Source: Siphonodentalium dalli (Eukaryota; Mollusca; Scaphopoda; Gadilida; Siphonodentaliidae). Taken from it: a DNA stretch of 64,000 bases. A model generated the notes under the pieces. It was not told where the DNA came from, made no database searches, and was given only the letters and a program-made list of their open reading frames with translations. Shown here piece by piece: positions 22,015 to 34,765 of the stretch (position 1 is its first letter; every line of letters begins with the position of its first letter). Both the position numbers and the translations under genes were made by a program. Location: positions 64,461,094 to 64,525,093 of the forward strand of contig CP136065.1 in the NCBI GenBank assembly GCA_032622095.1, in the 5' to 3' direction.

Positions 22015-22560
22015 CTCAAGTTATGTCCTTGGCACCGCCTATATTTAAACCAGTGAGTCCATTTGAACAAATCTGAACCCCAGTCACCCTAGGCCCCTCC
22101 ATACCAAATATAAACTAAATCGGCCAAATGGTTTTTGAGAAGTCATTCTAAGAATTACAATGGAGGAATAGAGTTATGGCCCTGGTTTCACAACTAATTG
22201 GCCTGGCGACCTCATCAGTCACCTGGGGAACATCCATACGAAATATGAACCCATTCGGTCTTATGATTCTGAAGAAGACCATTCTTGCAGACGGAAGACC
22301 ATTCTTGCAGACGGGCGGATGAGGGGTTGTGACTATACCTGAAGCTCCACCGGAGATTTAGTCTCAGGTGAACTAACAAGACAGTCAATGACTGTGGAGA
22401 CGCTCACCAGATTCTTGAGAAGATATTTTAAGAATTACTATGGATGGAAAGAGTTAGGTCCCTAGCTATGCCACTTTTTTGACCATGTGACCCCCATTTG
22501 AACAGAACTGAATCCCAGCCACCTAGGGACCATCCACACAAAATATGTCTCAATTCTTCA
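22015..22560 (+). repeat. Family C tandem-unit repeat
   Basis: Units carry GAACAAATCTGAACCCCAGT and CCAAATATAAACTAA. The first group closes with AGCTCCACCGGAGATTTAGTCTCAGGTGAACT, a hairpin-type 3' end written here in outline. AACAAGACAGTCAATGA at 22376 recurs at 30471. Confidence 0.7.
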
Positions 22561-23110
22561 TCTCAGGTAAGCTAATAAAAATGCCTCCATCTTTCGCATC
22601 CAGTTTCCCATATGTAATCGCCTGAGAAAACAGGTATTTAATTTTACTGGCCTAACTGTCAGATTCATCATTCACACTTGGCCTTGGGAGTGGAGTTTGT
22701 TATCATAAGCAGGGTCATTTATATACATATGCTCTAACAGGCAGAGAAATTTAGGCTATTAATCAAAGCTGTCATTCCAAACAGATTTGGTTAACACTGC
22801 CATTTCATTTATTACTTTATAATCAATGTGACTTCTATATGGTTTAAGCATGTTCTTGATTTTAGACTGATTTAAACCAAATTTGGTTGAGTCACCATGG
22901 TGGATGTTATAGTGGTGTTATTTTTTTTTTAAATTGAGCAAGAAATTAATCTCAATTAAAATAAAAAAATTAGTTTGAAAAATAAATAAATAATAATTTA
23001 GGGGTTTTTTGTTTTGTTTTGTTTTGTTAAATTGAACAAGGAGTTAGATGTAAAAAAAAAAAATTAGTTAAAAAAAAAATCAAATTTTTTTTAGATTGAA
23101 GAGTTGTGTC
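22561..23110. repeat. Diverged left part of family B/C with A/T-rich runs
   Basis: TTTAGACTGATTTAAACCAA at 22861 is the empty version of the hAT MITE target at 32707. Long T and A runs follow. Confidence 0.5.
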
Positions 23111-23274
23111 CCTGGCCCCGCCCACATTTGACCCAGTGACCTATTTTATCATTTGGGCATTTAATTTTTTTATTACTTGGTTTACGGATTTCCCTACCAA
23201 AATAAAGCCGACCCCAGTGTCCCCCGAAAACGTGGCAAGTCAACACCGCTTTGTTAAAGAAATTAAAAATGACA

Positions 23275-23790
23275 GGATTCTTAGTCGTAAAAGGGCCATA
23301 ACTCTCACAAAAATGGGCAGAGCAAACCCATATTCGAACCTGACCTGTATATTGGGCTGATAAACTATCATACTAAATTTGATTCAGATATGATCACACA
23401 AACTAAAGTTATCATCCGGAAACCAGCAATTGACAGGATTCTAAGTTGAAAAAGGGCCATACATGTAACTCTAGCAAAAATGGGCAGATTGTACCCATAT
23501 TCGAACTTGATCTGTATTTCGAGTTGATAAACTCATATACCAAATTTGGTTCAGATATGATCACACAAACTGAAGTTATCTGGAAACCAGAAATTGAAAT
23601 GATTCCAAGTCGAAAAAGGGCCACAACTCTCGCAAAAATGGGCGGAGCAAACCCATATTCGAACTTGACCTGTATATAGGGCTGATAAACTCACATACCA
23701 AATTTGGTTCAGATATGATCACATAAACTGAAGTTATCATCCGTAAACCAGAAAATTACAAGATTCTAAGTAAAAATAAAAGGCCACTCG
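23275..23790 (+). repeat. Family B/D tandem monomers
   Basis: Three units of about 165 bases share GGGCCATAACTCTC, CCATATTCGAACTTGA and TTATCATCCGGAAACCAG. Confidence 0.75.
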
Positions 23791-23911
23791 GCCAGTGTCC
23801 CCCGAACCGGTGGCTTCATTTGGAGCGGAGGCTTTGTAGAAGTATACTATATGGATAAGACACTTGTGCATTGTCTCATTACTGACATGCATACAAATAA
23901 CCAAATCTTAA

Positions 23912-23945
23912 ATGAAAGTGTCAATGACACTGTAGCTCAACTTTG
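23912..23945 (+). repeat. Family A left-end fragment
   Basis: ATGAAAGTGTCAATGACACT followed by GTAGCTCAACTT, without the rest of the element. Confidence 0.65.
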
Positions 23946-23994
23946 TAAAGAAGGTAATTTTTTTGTGATGAGCAATGAACAGAGAGATTAACGA

Positions 23995-25240
23995 GAGGCC
24001 AATCACGATCGGCAGATGTTAACCCATCCCTTGGCGATAGTAAATTACTATGATCGGAATCACAAAGGAGAGTTATGATGTTGAATTATAGAGTATACCG
24101 TTATGTACTATTATAGACAAATGTACATAAAACAAATTATTGGAATTTATGGGTCACTCGCATTTATATAAGAGAATGCACTGGTACAGGATCTGTAATG
24201 CTGGACCACCACAGCCTTGGTTTAAATGTGAAAAAGGTGACCTGGACATGGAATACTTGGGTTAAGAGAGTCTAATTCAAGCTTACAATGATAATATCTC
24301 AAATTCTACCAACAACACCCATCAAAATAAAGACACCTCATTAATATCCAATTAATATCAATTATATAGCAGAGACTTCAACAAATCACAGACATTGTTT
24401 ATATTGATGCTGACATCTCTATTAATGCAATAACATTATAATGACCTCAGACCATCTGTAGAGTTATATTATCAGCTGTGCAATGCAGCATCCAACAAAC
24501 TTTCAAAGCACTGTTTTATCAGGAAATCTTTCACAGACTGTCCATCATAATTAACTGGTCTGCGGGATACAGTCTATCACAAAATAAATAACATTCTATT
24601 AACCAGTGGCAGTACACTCCAATAGTGTGAACTACACATGTGTTCAGATATCAGGAGGTTTTATGTTATTTAACTACTACTTGACATTAATGGGGGATCC
24701 CTGTATGCAAAACAGCTTTGTGGTGTAACGGCACCTTAACACTATTAATTTATGGGTTCATACATGTAACTAAATATTTAAAGGGACACATTGGGAACCT
24801 TTTATTAACTTGTATCATAATCATCAATATCTAAATAAAAACAAATGAAAGAGTCAATGACATTTTTAAAAAATTATTATTACATGTATAAAAGTTAAAA
24901 ATAAATTTTAAAAACTCGATCTTTTTTTTCAAATTTTTTTCTCGAAAAAGGGTCATAACTCCTTTAAAATAAATCAGATCAAACCCATATTCGAACTCGA
25001 TCTGTATTTTGGGCTGTGAAACTCACATACCAAATTTTGTTCCAATCAGATAAAAAATATTTTAGTTATGGCAGAATGCGTGAATTCTAAGTCGAAAAAG
25101 GGCCATAACTCTAACAAAATCTCGGATCAAACCCAAATTCGAACTCGATCTGTATTTTGGGCTGAGAAACCCATATACAAAATTGGTTCCAATCGGATAG
25201 AAAATGTTTGAGTTATCGCATTACTCGTAAAGTGTCTACG

Positions 25241-25271
<31 letters not shown>

Positions 25272-25350
25272 GGACGGACGAACGAACGACGAGTGGTCAA
25301 TCCGGACAACGACACTATGTTTACCATACTATGGTATGGGTAAACACAAT
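23995..25350 (+). mobile_element. Family B element, copy 2
   Basis: Same order as 14405-15550: imperfect left palindrome (GGCCAATCACGATCGGC), GTTATGTACTATTATAGACA, monomers with ATTCGAACTCGATCTGTATT, (CAGA)n and CGGACGGACG, and a right hairpin GTTTACCATACTATGG ... GGTAAAC. Confidence 0.75.
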
Positions 25351-25449
25351 TGCACCGCTGGGCGGAGGTAACGCCCCCGACTGTACAATCAAAGAAACTT
25401 TATGGTTAAGCGCTATAAAAATGCCACATGTTGTTCTATATTAGCTTCA

Positions 25450-25765
25450 AATTTGGTCTGGTGCCACAAAAATAGAAGGAAAACTGAATTTTCTAAAAAA
25501 AAAACTGAATTTTTTAAGTCGAAAAATGGTCATAACTCTCACAAAAATTATCCAATTGAACCGAAATTTTACCTTGACCTGTATTGCGATATTGGTAATA
25601 CACAAAAAAACGGGTTTTGCAAATAAACAATCCAAAATCAAGTTATCATCTGGAAACCAAAAAAAGTAGCAGAAAACCTGAATTTTCTAAGTCCAAAAAG
25701 GGGCGTAACTCTGGAAAAAATGGGCGGACGAAACCGCAGTTATGGGGAAATCTTGTCCCCCGGCT
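25450..25765 (+). repeat. Family B/D-like monomers
   Basis: Two units share AAGTCGAAAAATGGTCATAA-type and AGTTATCATCTGGAAACC words. Confidence 0.55.
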
Positions 25766-27120
25766 GGTCTATGTCCTGGTCAGTATCGACAAAATACTTC
25801 ATCTGGGGAAGAGGCGATTATTCTGTCCTTATAGCCTTTCATGATTAGTTTCAGGGGCAAATTGTTCGGTATATTGATCTTCAGTTCTTCTCTGTCATAA
25901 ATGGTCAAGTGTGTCTGAAATGTCCACTCCGTTATGCCGTTTTCTCGGTATACATCAAGTAAGCGATTCTCCCATTTTGTAGAATTTAGGCGAGTGGCTA
26001 AATGGAGCGCACAGAATATTCAAGCAAGAACTGAGTTAGTAATCTTGAATATTTCACCGGCATAGGCCAACATTTATGAAATTGGCATTTGTGACAATAC
26101 TGCGTCATGATTTTTTTCATTGATTGTCTTTAGCGTTATTAGTGAAATATCTGTGGCGAATACGACCAATTCACTTTATAATTTCTTGAATATTCTCTTG
26201 CAATACAATCATCATCTAGTGCCTTCTTATTAAGTCCTTCAAAACATTTGTGTTTCTGAAAACTTATTCGAGTAAATTCGGTCAGACTCAAAGAGCCTGA
26301 GTTCTGTCACACTAATTATGTGTCCACTCCGTTATAGCCCTGAATTTATTAAAACAAAAATTTCTGGAAAAATTCTTTAGATAGTTACAACTGCTCTCAG
26401 AGTGTTATAAGTTTCTCAGTTGGATAAGCCCACCCTTTGCACTATGTTAGTAAAACTAAGTTATGTGTCTTTACCGTTCAATTGGTCTTTACAGTTTACA
26501 GTAGAGACATGAAAATAACAGTCAAGATTGCAAAGTGAGTCTAGGACGTCTTATATAATGTAAACAGTGTGAATCTGAGTTCCATTGTCATAAATGCGAT
26601 CATTCAAAACATATTAAACAATGGTACTAAGTTCTTTATCTCAAATTAACTTGAAACTTACATCCACTCCATTGTGTCTCTACCGTTAATACGTAATACT
26701 CATGTCTTTAAGTTTACCGTTATGTCATTACCGATAAAAGTACAACGGTAGAGACAACTGAACAAATTTTCAATCCAATGTCATTCAAAACTAAAGAGAC
26801 ATAAGGGAATGACAGTTGTGATGTTTATGATAGCAAATCAGAGCAATACTACAGAGCTTTAAATTTCAATATTAATCAAGGGATTCTAAATATTCAATAC
26901 ATCATATGTCTTTACTGTTATGTGGTAATGGTATGGACAAATGTCGAAACTTTTTAAGTTGGTGTCAAACATAAAACTAGGAGATCCCAAGCTTTCCTGG
27001 TTTATATATGGAAACTGGTCAAGAAAAGCTTCATGGTGGGGCATCCCAAATAGAAATCTTTTGTGGTCATGAAAGTGATAAATGTCTTTACCATTATTTG
27101 CCCCTTTCTGTGAAAATGTC
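25766..27120. other. Intron 2 sequence with recurrent ACCGTTAT words
   Basis: GTCTTTACCGTT, TCTCTACCGTTAAT, TTTACCGTTATGTC and related words occur at least six times in about 1.1 kb, with no regular period. No gene recognised. Confidence 0.4.
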
Positions 27121-27125
27121 CCACT

Positions 27126-27640
27126 GACAGTAAATATAACATTATGGTCGTCAGCTCTAAACAGCAGACAGTAAATATAACATTATCGTCATCAGCTCTA
27201 AACAGTAGACAGTAAATATAACATTTATCGTCATCATCTCTGAACAGCAGACAGTAAAAATAACATTATTGTCATCAGCTCTAAACAGCCGACAGTAAAT
27301 ATAACATTATCGTCATCAGCTCTAAACAGCCGACAGTAAATATAACATTTATCGTCATCATCTCTAAACAGCCGACAGTAAAAATAACATTATCGTCATC
27401 AGCTCTAAACAGCCGACAGTAAATATAACATTTATCGTCATCATCTCTGAACAGCCGACAGTAAATATAACATTTATCGTCATCATCTCTAAACAGCAGA
27501 CAGTAAATATAACATTATCGCCATCACCTCTAAACAGCAGACAGTAAATATAACATTTATCGGCATGATGGCATCATCTCTGAACAGCAGACAATAAATA
27601 TAACATTATCGTCATCAGCTCTAAACAGCAGTATAACATA
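27126..27640 (+). repeat. 41-42-bp minisatellite, about 12 units
   Basis: The unit contains ACAGTAAATATAACATTATC then GTCATCAGCTCTAAACAGCAG. Variants differ by one extra T (ATTTATCG) and by CAG versus CCG at the unit end. A CRISPR reading is excluded because there are no unique spacers. Confidence 0.9.
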
Positions 27641-28160
27641 CCATTAAGGCTCCTTTGATGCATTATTAAAACCCAGTCAACATTTGTCAAACGAGAGATA
27701 AGTCACAACTCGTAGATGCCATGCCCATACTACAGTTTATGATCTCACATTTATATTATATGGCTCTTTGGATTCATCAATAAATCCCAGTAAGCATTTC
27801 AATGTACTTGGATCGGTATGTGTTAACCGTTTAGTTTCCGATTTCTAAAAGTTCAACGGTGAATCCAGAATGGAGGGGGCGTATTTAATTAGTCGGTGGA
27901 TGGCTGTACATATCTTTTAACTGACTTCAGATAAGCTACAGCTGACCACAGACAAGATGGGTCAAAAATGGGTATCATTCCCAATTCACAGAAAGTTTCT
28001 AGTTTTGTAAACAAAAGTTACGATGACTCAGACTAAGGACGTCCCCTTCATTTTATGAATATTTCCGTCCTCTTGCTCCATTGGCATACAATAGAAATAA
28101 AAAATCTAAGAAATACACAATTTGATTATGAATCTAGTTTTCACAATGAATATGCGTTCC

Positions 28161-29568
28161 CAGGGTTTCCGCCAAGGGGAATTTAATAAGTCCGTATTGG
28201 GGAAACACATAACGCGACGGGACGACCATGATTCGTCCCGTCGGTCGAAAATTTAGTTATTTGACACTGAAAAGTAGCCATTTCCTTGCACCTGAGTGTC
28301 CCACAAAGCAATCCAAAGCTACGTATATTACGCAAGTCGATCATTTTCTGTGGGTACATTAATTCTGTTGACGGTATCCAGATAATTAATCATGTAATTA
28401 CGCACTTAAAACTGCCGTCTGATTGAAGTCTTTATCAAGCTACAAGCTACAGTGTTTAAAAATATATAACTTACAATAAGATTCCGACAGGTATAATGAA
28501 ACTAAACACTAAAAAGCATCTATCCATTGTCCAATAATACCTAGCTGGGAGAATTGAATTAAGTATTTCCTAGAATTTCAAGTAGCTTCCGTGAAAATGA
28601 AACTGATATATTCCATGTATTCTGTCAATCGTAAAATTATTTGTGCGCTGTGACGTCATATATACTACAGGGTTTGTCTGCAGGAGATATATTTAAAGCG
28701 GCGAAATACGAATGGTAGCGAAATCTTCCAAACTCGGAACGTGTAGCTTGTCAATAGTCTGTATTAGTCCAACAACTGACGACCGCTGCTATAGCGTTTT
28801 AGCCAACGTGTTATAAAATATAATTGAGTTTTGGCGGGAAATGGGAACATGTGCGCCGTTGTTTGTGTTTGGGGACCCAGGCAGAACAACGAAACTATTA
28901 TTGACCATACTTAGACTTTATCTCCATATTTGGGGGGGGGGGTTTAAGTGTTTATCCTCCATGCATGTAATATGGGTCAAATGAATGGTGTTGTCACTAT
29001 GAATTCCCGCTATAAAGACTGATTTGGGACAGGTTCCGTATTGTAATAGTACGATAGCACGGGATCTCGGAGGTAGATACCTCCTTTGGTAGGAGAACCG
29101 CCTGTTGGCGTATGTTGATCCCTACTCTGCCTAACTCAGCAATTCGGCATTCTTTGATCAACTTATGTAATCGTACGATAGCACGGGATCTCCGAGCGTG
29201 AGTAGTTTCAACCACAGAAATCCCGTGCAAAATAATATCCGTACTCAGGCTCAGCAGTCCGACATTCTTTGATGTTAGCACGACATTTATTACGCTGTAT
29301 ATAACGTCGCCATTTCAATGCACACCAAACATTACGTTGTAGTTTTGGCGCTTTGATTTCAAAGGGTTACGCTGTACCGGTAACACACTGTGCTCAATTG
29401 ACCCGCTTTTTCCCCAAGTATTCAATTTAACCCCCCGAACTCCCGTTGCACCCGGAATTTTTATGACATATTGCTGCTGACTTTTGGTACATGTATGAAT
29501 CAAACAGTTCATCTGCGAGGGGAAGGGGTCCGTGGGACGGACCCGCAGCCGGCCTGGTGGAAATCCTG
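28161..29568. mobile_element. TIR element 1 (CAGGGTTTCCGCC ends)
   Basis: It begins CAGGGTTTCCGCCA and ends GGCCTGGTGGAAATCCTG. Most of it is an inverted copy of 30765-31898, including GACGTCATATATACTACAGG, a G run near 28931 and TGTCACTATGAATTCCCGC. It carries an extra insert with two TACGATAGCACGGGATCTC copies at 29050 and 29174. Confidence 0.65.
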
Positions 29569-29655
29569 CACTCCTATATTCCCAATTATAAGCTTATATA
29601 GCTCAAATTAGTCCAATGGTTAGAAAAGCCCCTGAACTTAAGACTTAAGACTCAC

Positions 29656-29686
29656 CTGCTGTTTTAGGAACAACATCAGCGAACAA
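29656..29686 (-). CDS. Cyclophilin exon 2 (31-base micro-exon)
   Basis: The exon encodes LFADVVPKTA plus the first base of a glutamate codon, which is the conserved strand after the first turn of cyclophilins. It is bounded by a TTTCAG acceptor and a GTGAGT donor. It enters in phase 0 and leaves in phase 1. It is too short for ordinary ORF finding and was located by its protein motif and phase. Introns of 21.9 kb and 10.1 kb flank it. Confidence 0.93.
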
Positions 29687-29699
29687 CTGAAATGAAAAT

Positions 29700-30760
29700 A
29701 AAATAAGTATATTTACAAGAATATTCATAGTTTCATTGAATGTAAACCAGCTTGTGAAATCAGTAGGGATAATACTAGTTTACATCTACTCCCAAGTGCC
29801 TAAAGTCGTACATGAATGGTTATTTTATTTTTTCCGGCCGGAATTCGCACCTGTACGATCCATTTGATCCTCATTTGGCACTGTACATTCATGAATTTTA
29901 ACTGTGTCCGATTCGTCAAGCTGACTAATGCTCAGGTAATTCATCTAGCGTATCAGTTTGAACTAACTAAAAAAGTCAGTTTACCGAAATAGATATTGAT
30001 GCGGAACTCAGAAAACAATGCTAGCAATGGGAATCCAAGGATAAAATACACTGACAAAATTCGCCACATTTTTGTGCTTTGGGTACCGAGCTTTTGGAAA
30101 AAGATTTGGTACTCAACTTGACATTTGCATATATATTGTCACAAATAATAAAGTTATATAGCCCAGAAAAAGCAATTACCAGTCAGAAGTTAGTGTTGGG
30201 AGGTTGTGGAATTTACGTAAGTTGGGGAAGAGCTTGCTGTGTTGCTAACTCATGAACTATAGTGAGAATGTGATGTAACGATACAGGGGTTATCGGTAAA
30301 AGCCGATTGCCAATATTTTCAGTAGAATTATCGGCCGATCCGATACAGATACCGATAAGTCTTGTACGTGAACAAAACTCCATATCAATTTGTCTTTTAA
30401 ATTGCAAAGTATTGTCGGCAAAGAACCAATAACCTGGTCGCAAAAAAAGTTAATTTAGTTTACGTTCACCAACAAGACAGTCAATGAATGTGGAGACGCT
30501 CACCAGAGTGTAGAGACTGCGAAGACTGGGACTAGGAAGACCACAAGAAATATTACTTGTCAAAATCACTTTAAAACAAGTAGGCATAAAGAGGGACGTA
30601 GCTAGTGGGTCTCCATTAAGCAGAGTGGGGTGCACATGTTGATATTTTACAACTGATACCTCAAGCTATCCTAACTGTTGCAAAGTTCCAACCTGGCATG
30701 CCCCCCCCCCCTTTTTTAATGGTGGACAGCAATAAAACAAATTTTGATCCCAACTCTCCA
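29700..30760. other. Start of intron 1, mostly unassigned
   Basis: 30281-30360 has palindromic GGTTATCGGTAAAAGCCGAT and ATCGGCCGAT words resembling the end of an unidentified DNA element. Nothing else is recognised. Confidence 0.35.
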
Positions 30761-30764
30761 TAGG

Positions 30765-31898
30765 CAGGGTTTCCGCCAGGCCAGCTGCGGGTCCGCTCCA
30801 CGGACCCATTCCCCTCGTCGGTCCTTGCATGAAATCCCGCTCATACACAAACAAATGACGTTATTCAAAACTTTTTCAGTCTTGTACTCAATGTTGATCA
30901 TTTATCTTATTGCTGTATTATCTTTTGTTTTGAGTTCGATGTAAGTACAGTTCCTAAAAAAAACATGTGATTCTCTACGTGTGTTGATTAATACGCGTAT
31001 ATTGCCATGCATACTTAACAAAATCCCAAAGTGATTTATTTCACAATAATACAGAACATGTCTCAAATCAGTCATTATAGCGGGAATTCATAGTGACAAC
31101 ACCATTCATTTGAGCCATATGACATGCATGGAGGATAACATGAACACATAACCCCCCCCCCCCCCCCCAATATGGATATAAAGTCAAAGTACGGTCAATA
31201 GTTCCATTGTCCCGCCTGGGTCCCCAAGCACAATCAACGACGCACATGTTCACATTTCCCGCCAAAAACTCAAATTATTTTATAACACATTGGCTAAAAC
31301 TCTGTTCTATAGCTGTGGTCATCGGTTGTTGGACTAATACAGACTATTGAACAAGCTACGCGTTCCGATTGAAAGATTTTGCTACCATTAGTATTTCGCC
31401 GCTATAAATATTTCCTGCAGTATGACGTCACAGCGCACAAATAGTTTTAAGATTGACAGAATATATAATCCTGTCAGTTTCATTTTCACTGACGCTTAGT
31501 ACTTGAAATTCTAAGAAATACTTTATTCAATTCCCCTTGCTGGGTGTTATTGGTCAATGCGTAGATGCTTTTTAGTGTTTAGATTCATATTATACCTGTT
31601 GGAATCTTATTGTAAGTTATAAATTTGTAAACACTGTTTTAAACTCGTAGCTCGTTCATTTATATAGTCTTCAATCAGACGGCAGTCTTACGTATGTAAT
31701 TAAATGACTAACTATTAGGATACCATCAATAGAATTAATGCACCTACGGAAATGATCGACTTGCATAATATACGTACCTTTGGACTTCTTTGTGGGACAC
31801 TCAGGTGCAAGGAAATGGCTTCGTTTCAGTGTCAATTTACTGTCAAATAACAAAATTTTCGCCCGACGGGATGAACCATTGTCCTGGCGGAAACCCTG
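30765..31898. mobile_element. TIR element 2, inverted partner of element 1
   Basis: It begins CAGGGTTTCCGCCAGG and ends CCTGGCGGAAACCCTG, a 16-base perfect terminal inverted repeat. Flanks CCATAGGC and GCATAGGC differ by one base and are a likely 8-base target duplication if the repeat starts one base further in. The ends resemble hAT-type non-autonomous elements. No transposase remnant seen. Confidence 0.7.
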
Positions 31899-31919
31899 CA
31901 TAGGCCATATACACCAAAT

Positions 31920-32340
31920 GTCATTTCTTGACTGGTTGAACCCATTTTAACAAATCAGTAACCCAGTCCCAAGTAACACAAAGACCCTCCATACTACATA
32001 TAAGCTAAATAGGCCTGGTGGGTCTCGAGGAGGAGCCATTTTAAGAATTAAAATAGGGTCCGCACCCCTATTTGACCTGGTGACACCATTTGAAAAATAT
32101 GAATACCAGTGACCCCCAAGGACTATCCATACCAAATATATGCTGAATATGCCAAATGGTTCTTGAGACGATGTTTTAATAATAACTATTAAAGGAAAGA
32201 ATTATGTCCATGGCTCTACCCCTATTTGACCCAGTGATCCAATTCTGAATCAAATCTGAATCCCAGTCACCCATACCAAAAATAAGCTGAATAGGCCTGA
32301 TGGTTCTTGATACGAAGACGTCCCTGGCTCCCTATGGGAG
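31920..32340 (+). repeat. Family C units
   Basis: Three degenerate units with TTTGACC.GGTGACACCATTTG and CCATACCAAATAT. Confidence 0.6.
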
Positions 32341-32714
32341 GGTCGCATATATAAGAGAATGCACTTTTACATGATCTTTAATGCTGCACCAGGGGAGCTC
32401 CCCTCATGAAAGGGTATATAAATAATGGCCAAACTGTCAGATTCACACTTGGCTTTGGAATTAGTTTGTTATCATAAGCAACAGGTGATTTATATACAAC
32501 TCTCAACCAGGCATATATCTCTATTAAGACATCAATCAACAAAGCTTTCACTCCAAGCATATTTTATTAATGCTGCCATCTCATTAATCACCTCAGCCAG
32601 CACAATGTGACATCTACAGGTATATGCTGTTAAGTAAACATTCTGTCTTCTCAGGAACCCTGCTCATATCTCATTTAGATCTAAGTGTCTGCTGGATTTT
32701 AGACTGATTTAAAT

Positions 32715-33748
32715 TAGAGCTGAAACGGTTAGACGGTTAACCGGTTAGCATCCGGTTAGCAACGTAACCGGTTAGAAAAAAATGAACCGGACGTAACCGC
32801 ATCCCGTTGTCAGTTGAATGTGAACGTGAATAATCCTCAAAATATTAGGTTAAATGATGCAAAACTAATACTAAATCCTGTGTCACCGATAGTAGAGTGC
32901 AATGCAAGCATTAATTGGTACACGCGGTAATATCAGATACTTAGTAGCAATTCTCGAACTGTCTGGAAGTGTCGGCGACCTTCAATCAATTCTGACCCTT
33001 TGAAGTTTTCTTCCGACAAAAGCACGTGTGCAGTCACTGTGTATCAAGTCTGAATGCACACAAGGAAGTGACAACGTAAAAGTGGCGTTGTGTGGCAATG
33101 CGTGCTTGGGTTTATAAAAACTATGTAAGTCGACAAAGTTTGAAGATTGAGATCAGCTGCACACTGTCTTCACTCTTCCCGTTCTTCCTCCCTCCTTTGA
33201 AGTTTTCTTCCGACAAAAGCACGTGTGCAGTCACTGTGTATCAAGTCTGAATGCACACAAGGAAGTGACAACGTAAAAGTGGCGTTGTGTGGCAATGCGT
33301 GCTTTCGTAACTTAATAGTTAATACTGCACGATGCAACATGGATTCAAATTGGAATCACACCACGACATACTATATATAAAACTGTTTTACAGTGGGGTT
33401 TATAAAAACTATGTAAGTCGACAAAGTTTGAAGATTGAGATCAGCTGCACAATGTCTTCACTCTTCCCGTTCTTCCTCCCTGTTGTGATTTAATATGATC
33501 AATTCAATTGAGTGACCAAACAGACATCGTAGTTGAAGCAACCCAAAACTTCTTCAATAATCTTCCCTCTTTATCAAGGAAATTTAATTGATGCTCCATG
33601 CTACTCTGTAACTGGTTGTGCCAATTAACACTCAATTTGGCAGTAATTACTATACATGTATGTTAAGTGATTGCATACTAAAACCGAAACGTAAATTATA
33701 TAACCTCCCAACACTAGTGTCCGCTATCATGATACCGTTTCAGCTCTA
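32715..33748. mobile_element. Non-autonomous hAT-type element, 1034 bp
   Basis: The terminal inverted repeat TAGAGCTGAAACGGT / ACCGTTTCAGCTCTA is perfect over 15 bases. The target duplication ATTTAAAT (32707-32714 and 33749-33756) is perfect over 8. Empty sites at 15107 and 22861 read TTTAA.CAAATTTGG through this point. The interior holds a partial tandem duplication (first unit lacking about 90 bases) and no transposase. Confidence 0.88.
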
Positions 33749-33984
33749 ATTTAAATCAAATTTGGTGTGGTCAACCTGATGGCTGTTAAAATGGTGTTAG
33801 TTGTTTTGTTCTAATAAGTTTTAAAAAAAATTTAAATATGAGCAAGGAATAAAAAAAAAAAATTATTTGAATAAATATATACATGTAAAACAAAAACAAT
33901 TTAAATTAGGATTTTTTTTTTTATTGTTAAATTGAGAAAAGTGTTCAATCTAAAAAAAATGTTTTTTTTTTTTTTTTTTAAAAG

Positions 33985-34356
33985 AGTTATGTCCCTGGCT
34001 CTGCCTATATATGACCCAGTGACCCCATTTGAACAAATCTGAACCCGAGTCACCCAAGGACCCTCCAAATCAAATATAAGCTAAATAGGCCTAATAGTTC
34101 TTGAGAAGATGTTTTAAGAATTACTATAGAGGGATAGAGTTATGGCCCTGGCTTCGCAACTATTTGACCCAGTGACCTCATTTGAACAAATCTGAATGAG
34201 AGTCACCCAGGGAATATCCACACCAAATATGAACCCATTCGGTCTTATGGTTTCAGAGGAGAAAATGTTTAAAGAATTGTTGACGGATGGACGATGGACG
34301 GACGAGGAGTGATGACTATAGCTCCACCAGAGACTTCGTCTCAGGTGAGCTAAAAA
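33985..34356 (+). repeat. Family C element 3' portion with terminal hairpin
   Basis: Two monomers, then GGATGGACGATGGACGGACG, then a 3' hairpin built from AGCTCCACC AGAGAC TTC GTCTC AGGTGAGCT (34320-34351). The duplicate is at 38198-38569. Confidence 0.75.
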
Positions 34357-34559
34357 CCCTGGTAAAACGATTAAATATTTCGTTGCAATCAAAAGATTTC
34401 CTCAGTATTTGTTTGACTCTGTTACTGTGCCTTACGGAATCAGTCCATAATCCATTTGAGTCAATGACTCAATTTCAATTTGCCAAACTCAATCTTTTTC
34501 AGAAGTTCAACTTGCGTTTGATAACTACGGAAGCGTATTTGGGACATGGTAGAAAAAAA

Positions 34560-34765
34560 ATAAAGTCAAAATTTTGACTTTTTATCTCAAAATTTTGACT
34601 TTATAAACTCAAAATTTTGACTTTTTTATCTCAAAATTTTGACTTTCAAACTCAAATTAAAGTCAAAATTTTGACTTTCAAAGTCAAAATTTTGACTTTT
34701 TATCTCAAAATTTTGACTTAATAAACTAAAAAATTTGACCTTTTATCTCAAAATTTTGACTTTAT
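34560..34765. repeat. Tandem palindrome array
   Basis: The perfect 20-base palindrome AAAGTCAAAATTTTGACTTT and shorter TCAAAATTTTGA cores recur about every 23 bases, separated by TTATCTC or ATAAAC. The copy at 38773-38938 is shorter. Confidence 0.85.

Noticed and set aside
27126-27640. Possible CRISPR array
   Set aside because: The units are contiguous variants with no unique spacers, and the sequence is eukaryotic.
34114-34392. 92-codon frame duplicated at 38327-38605
   Set aside because: It is repeat translation (family C) and is duplicated only because the whole segment is.
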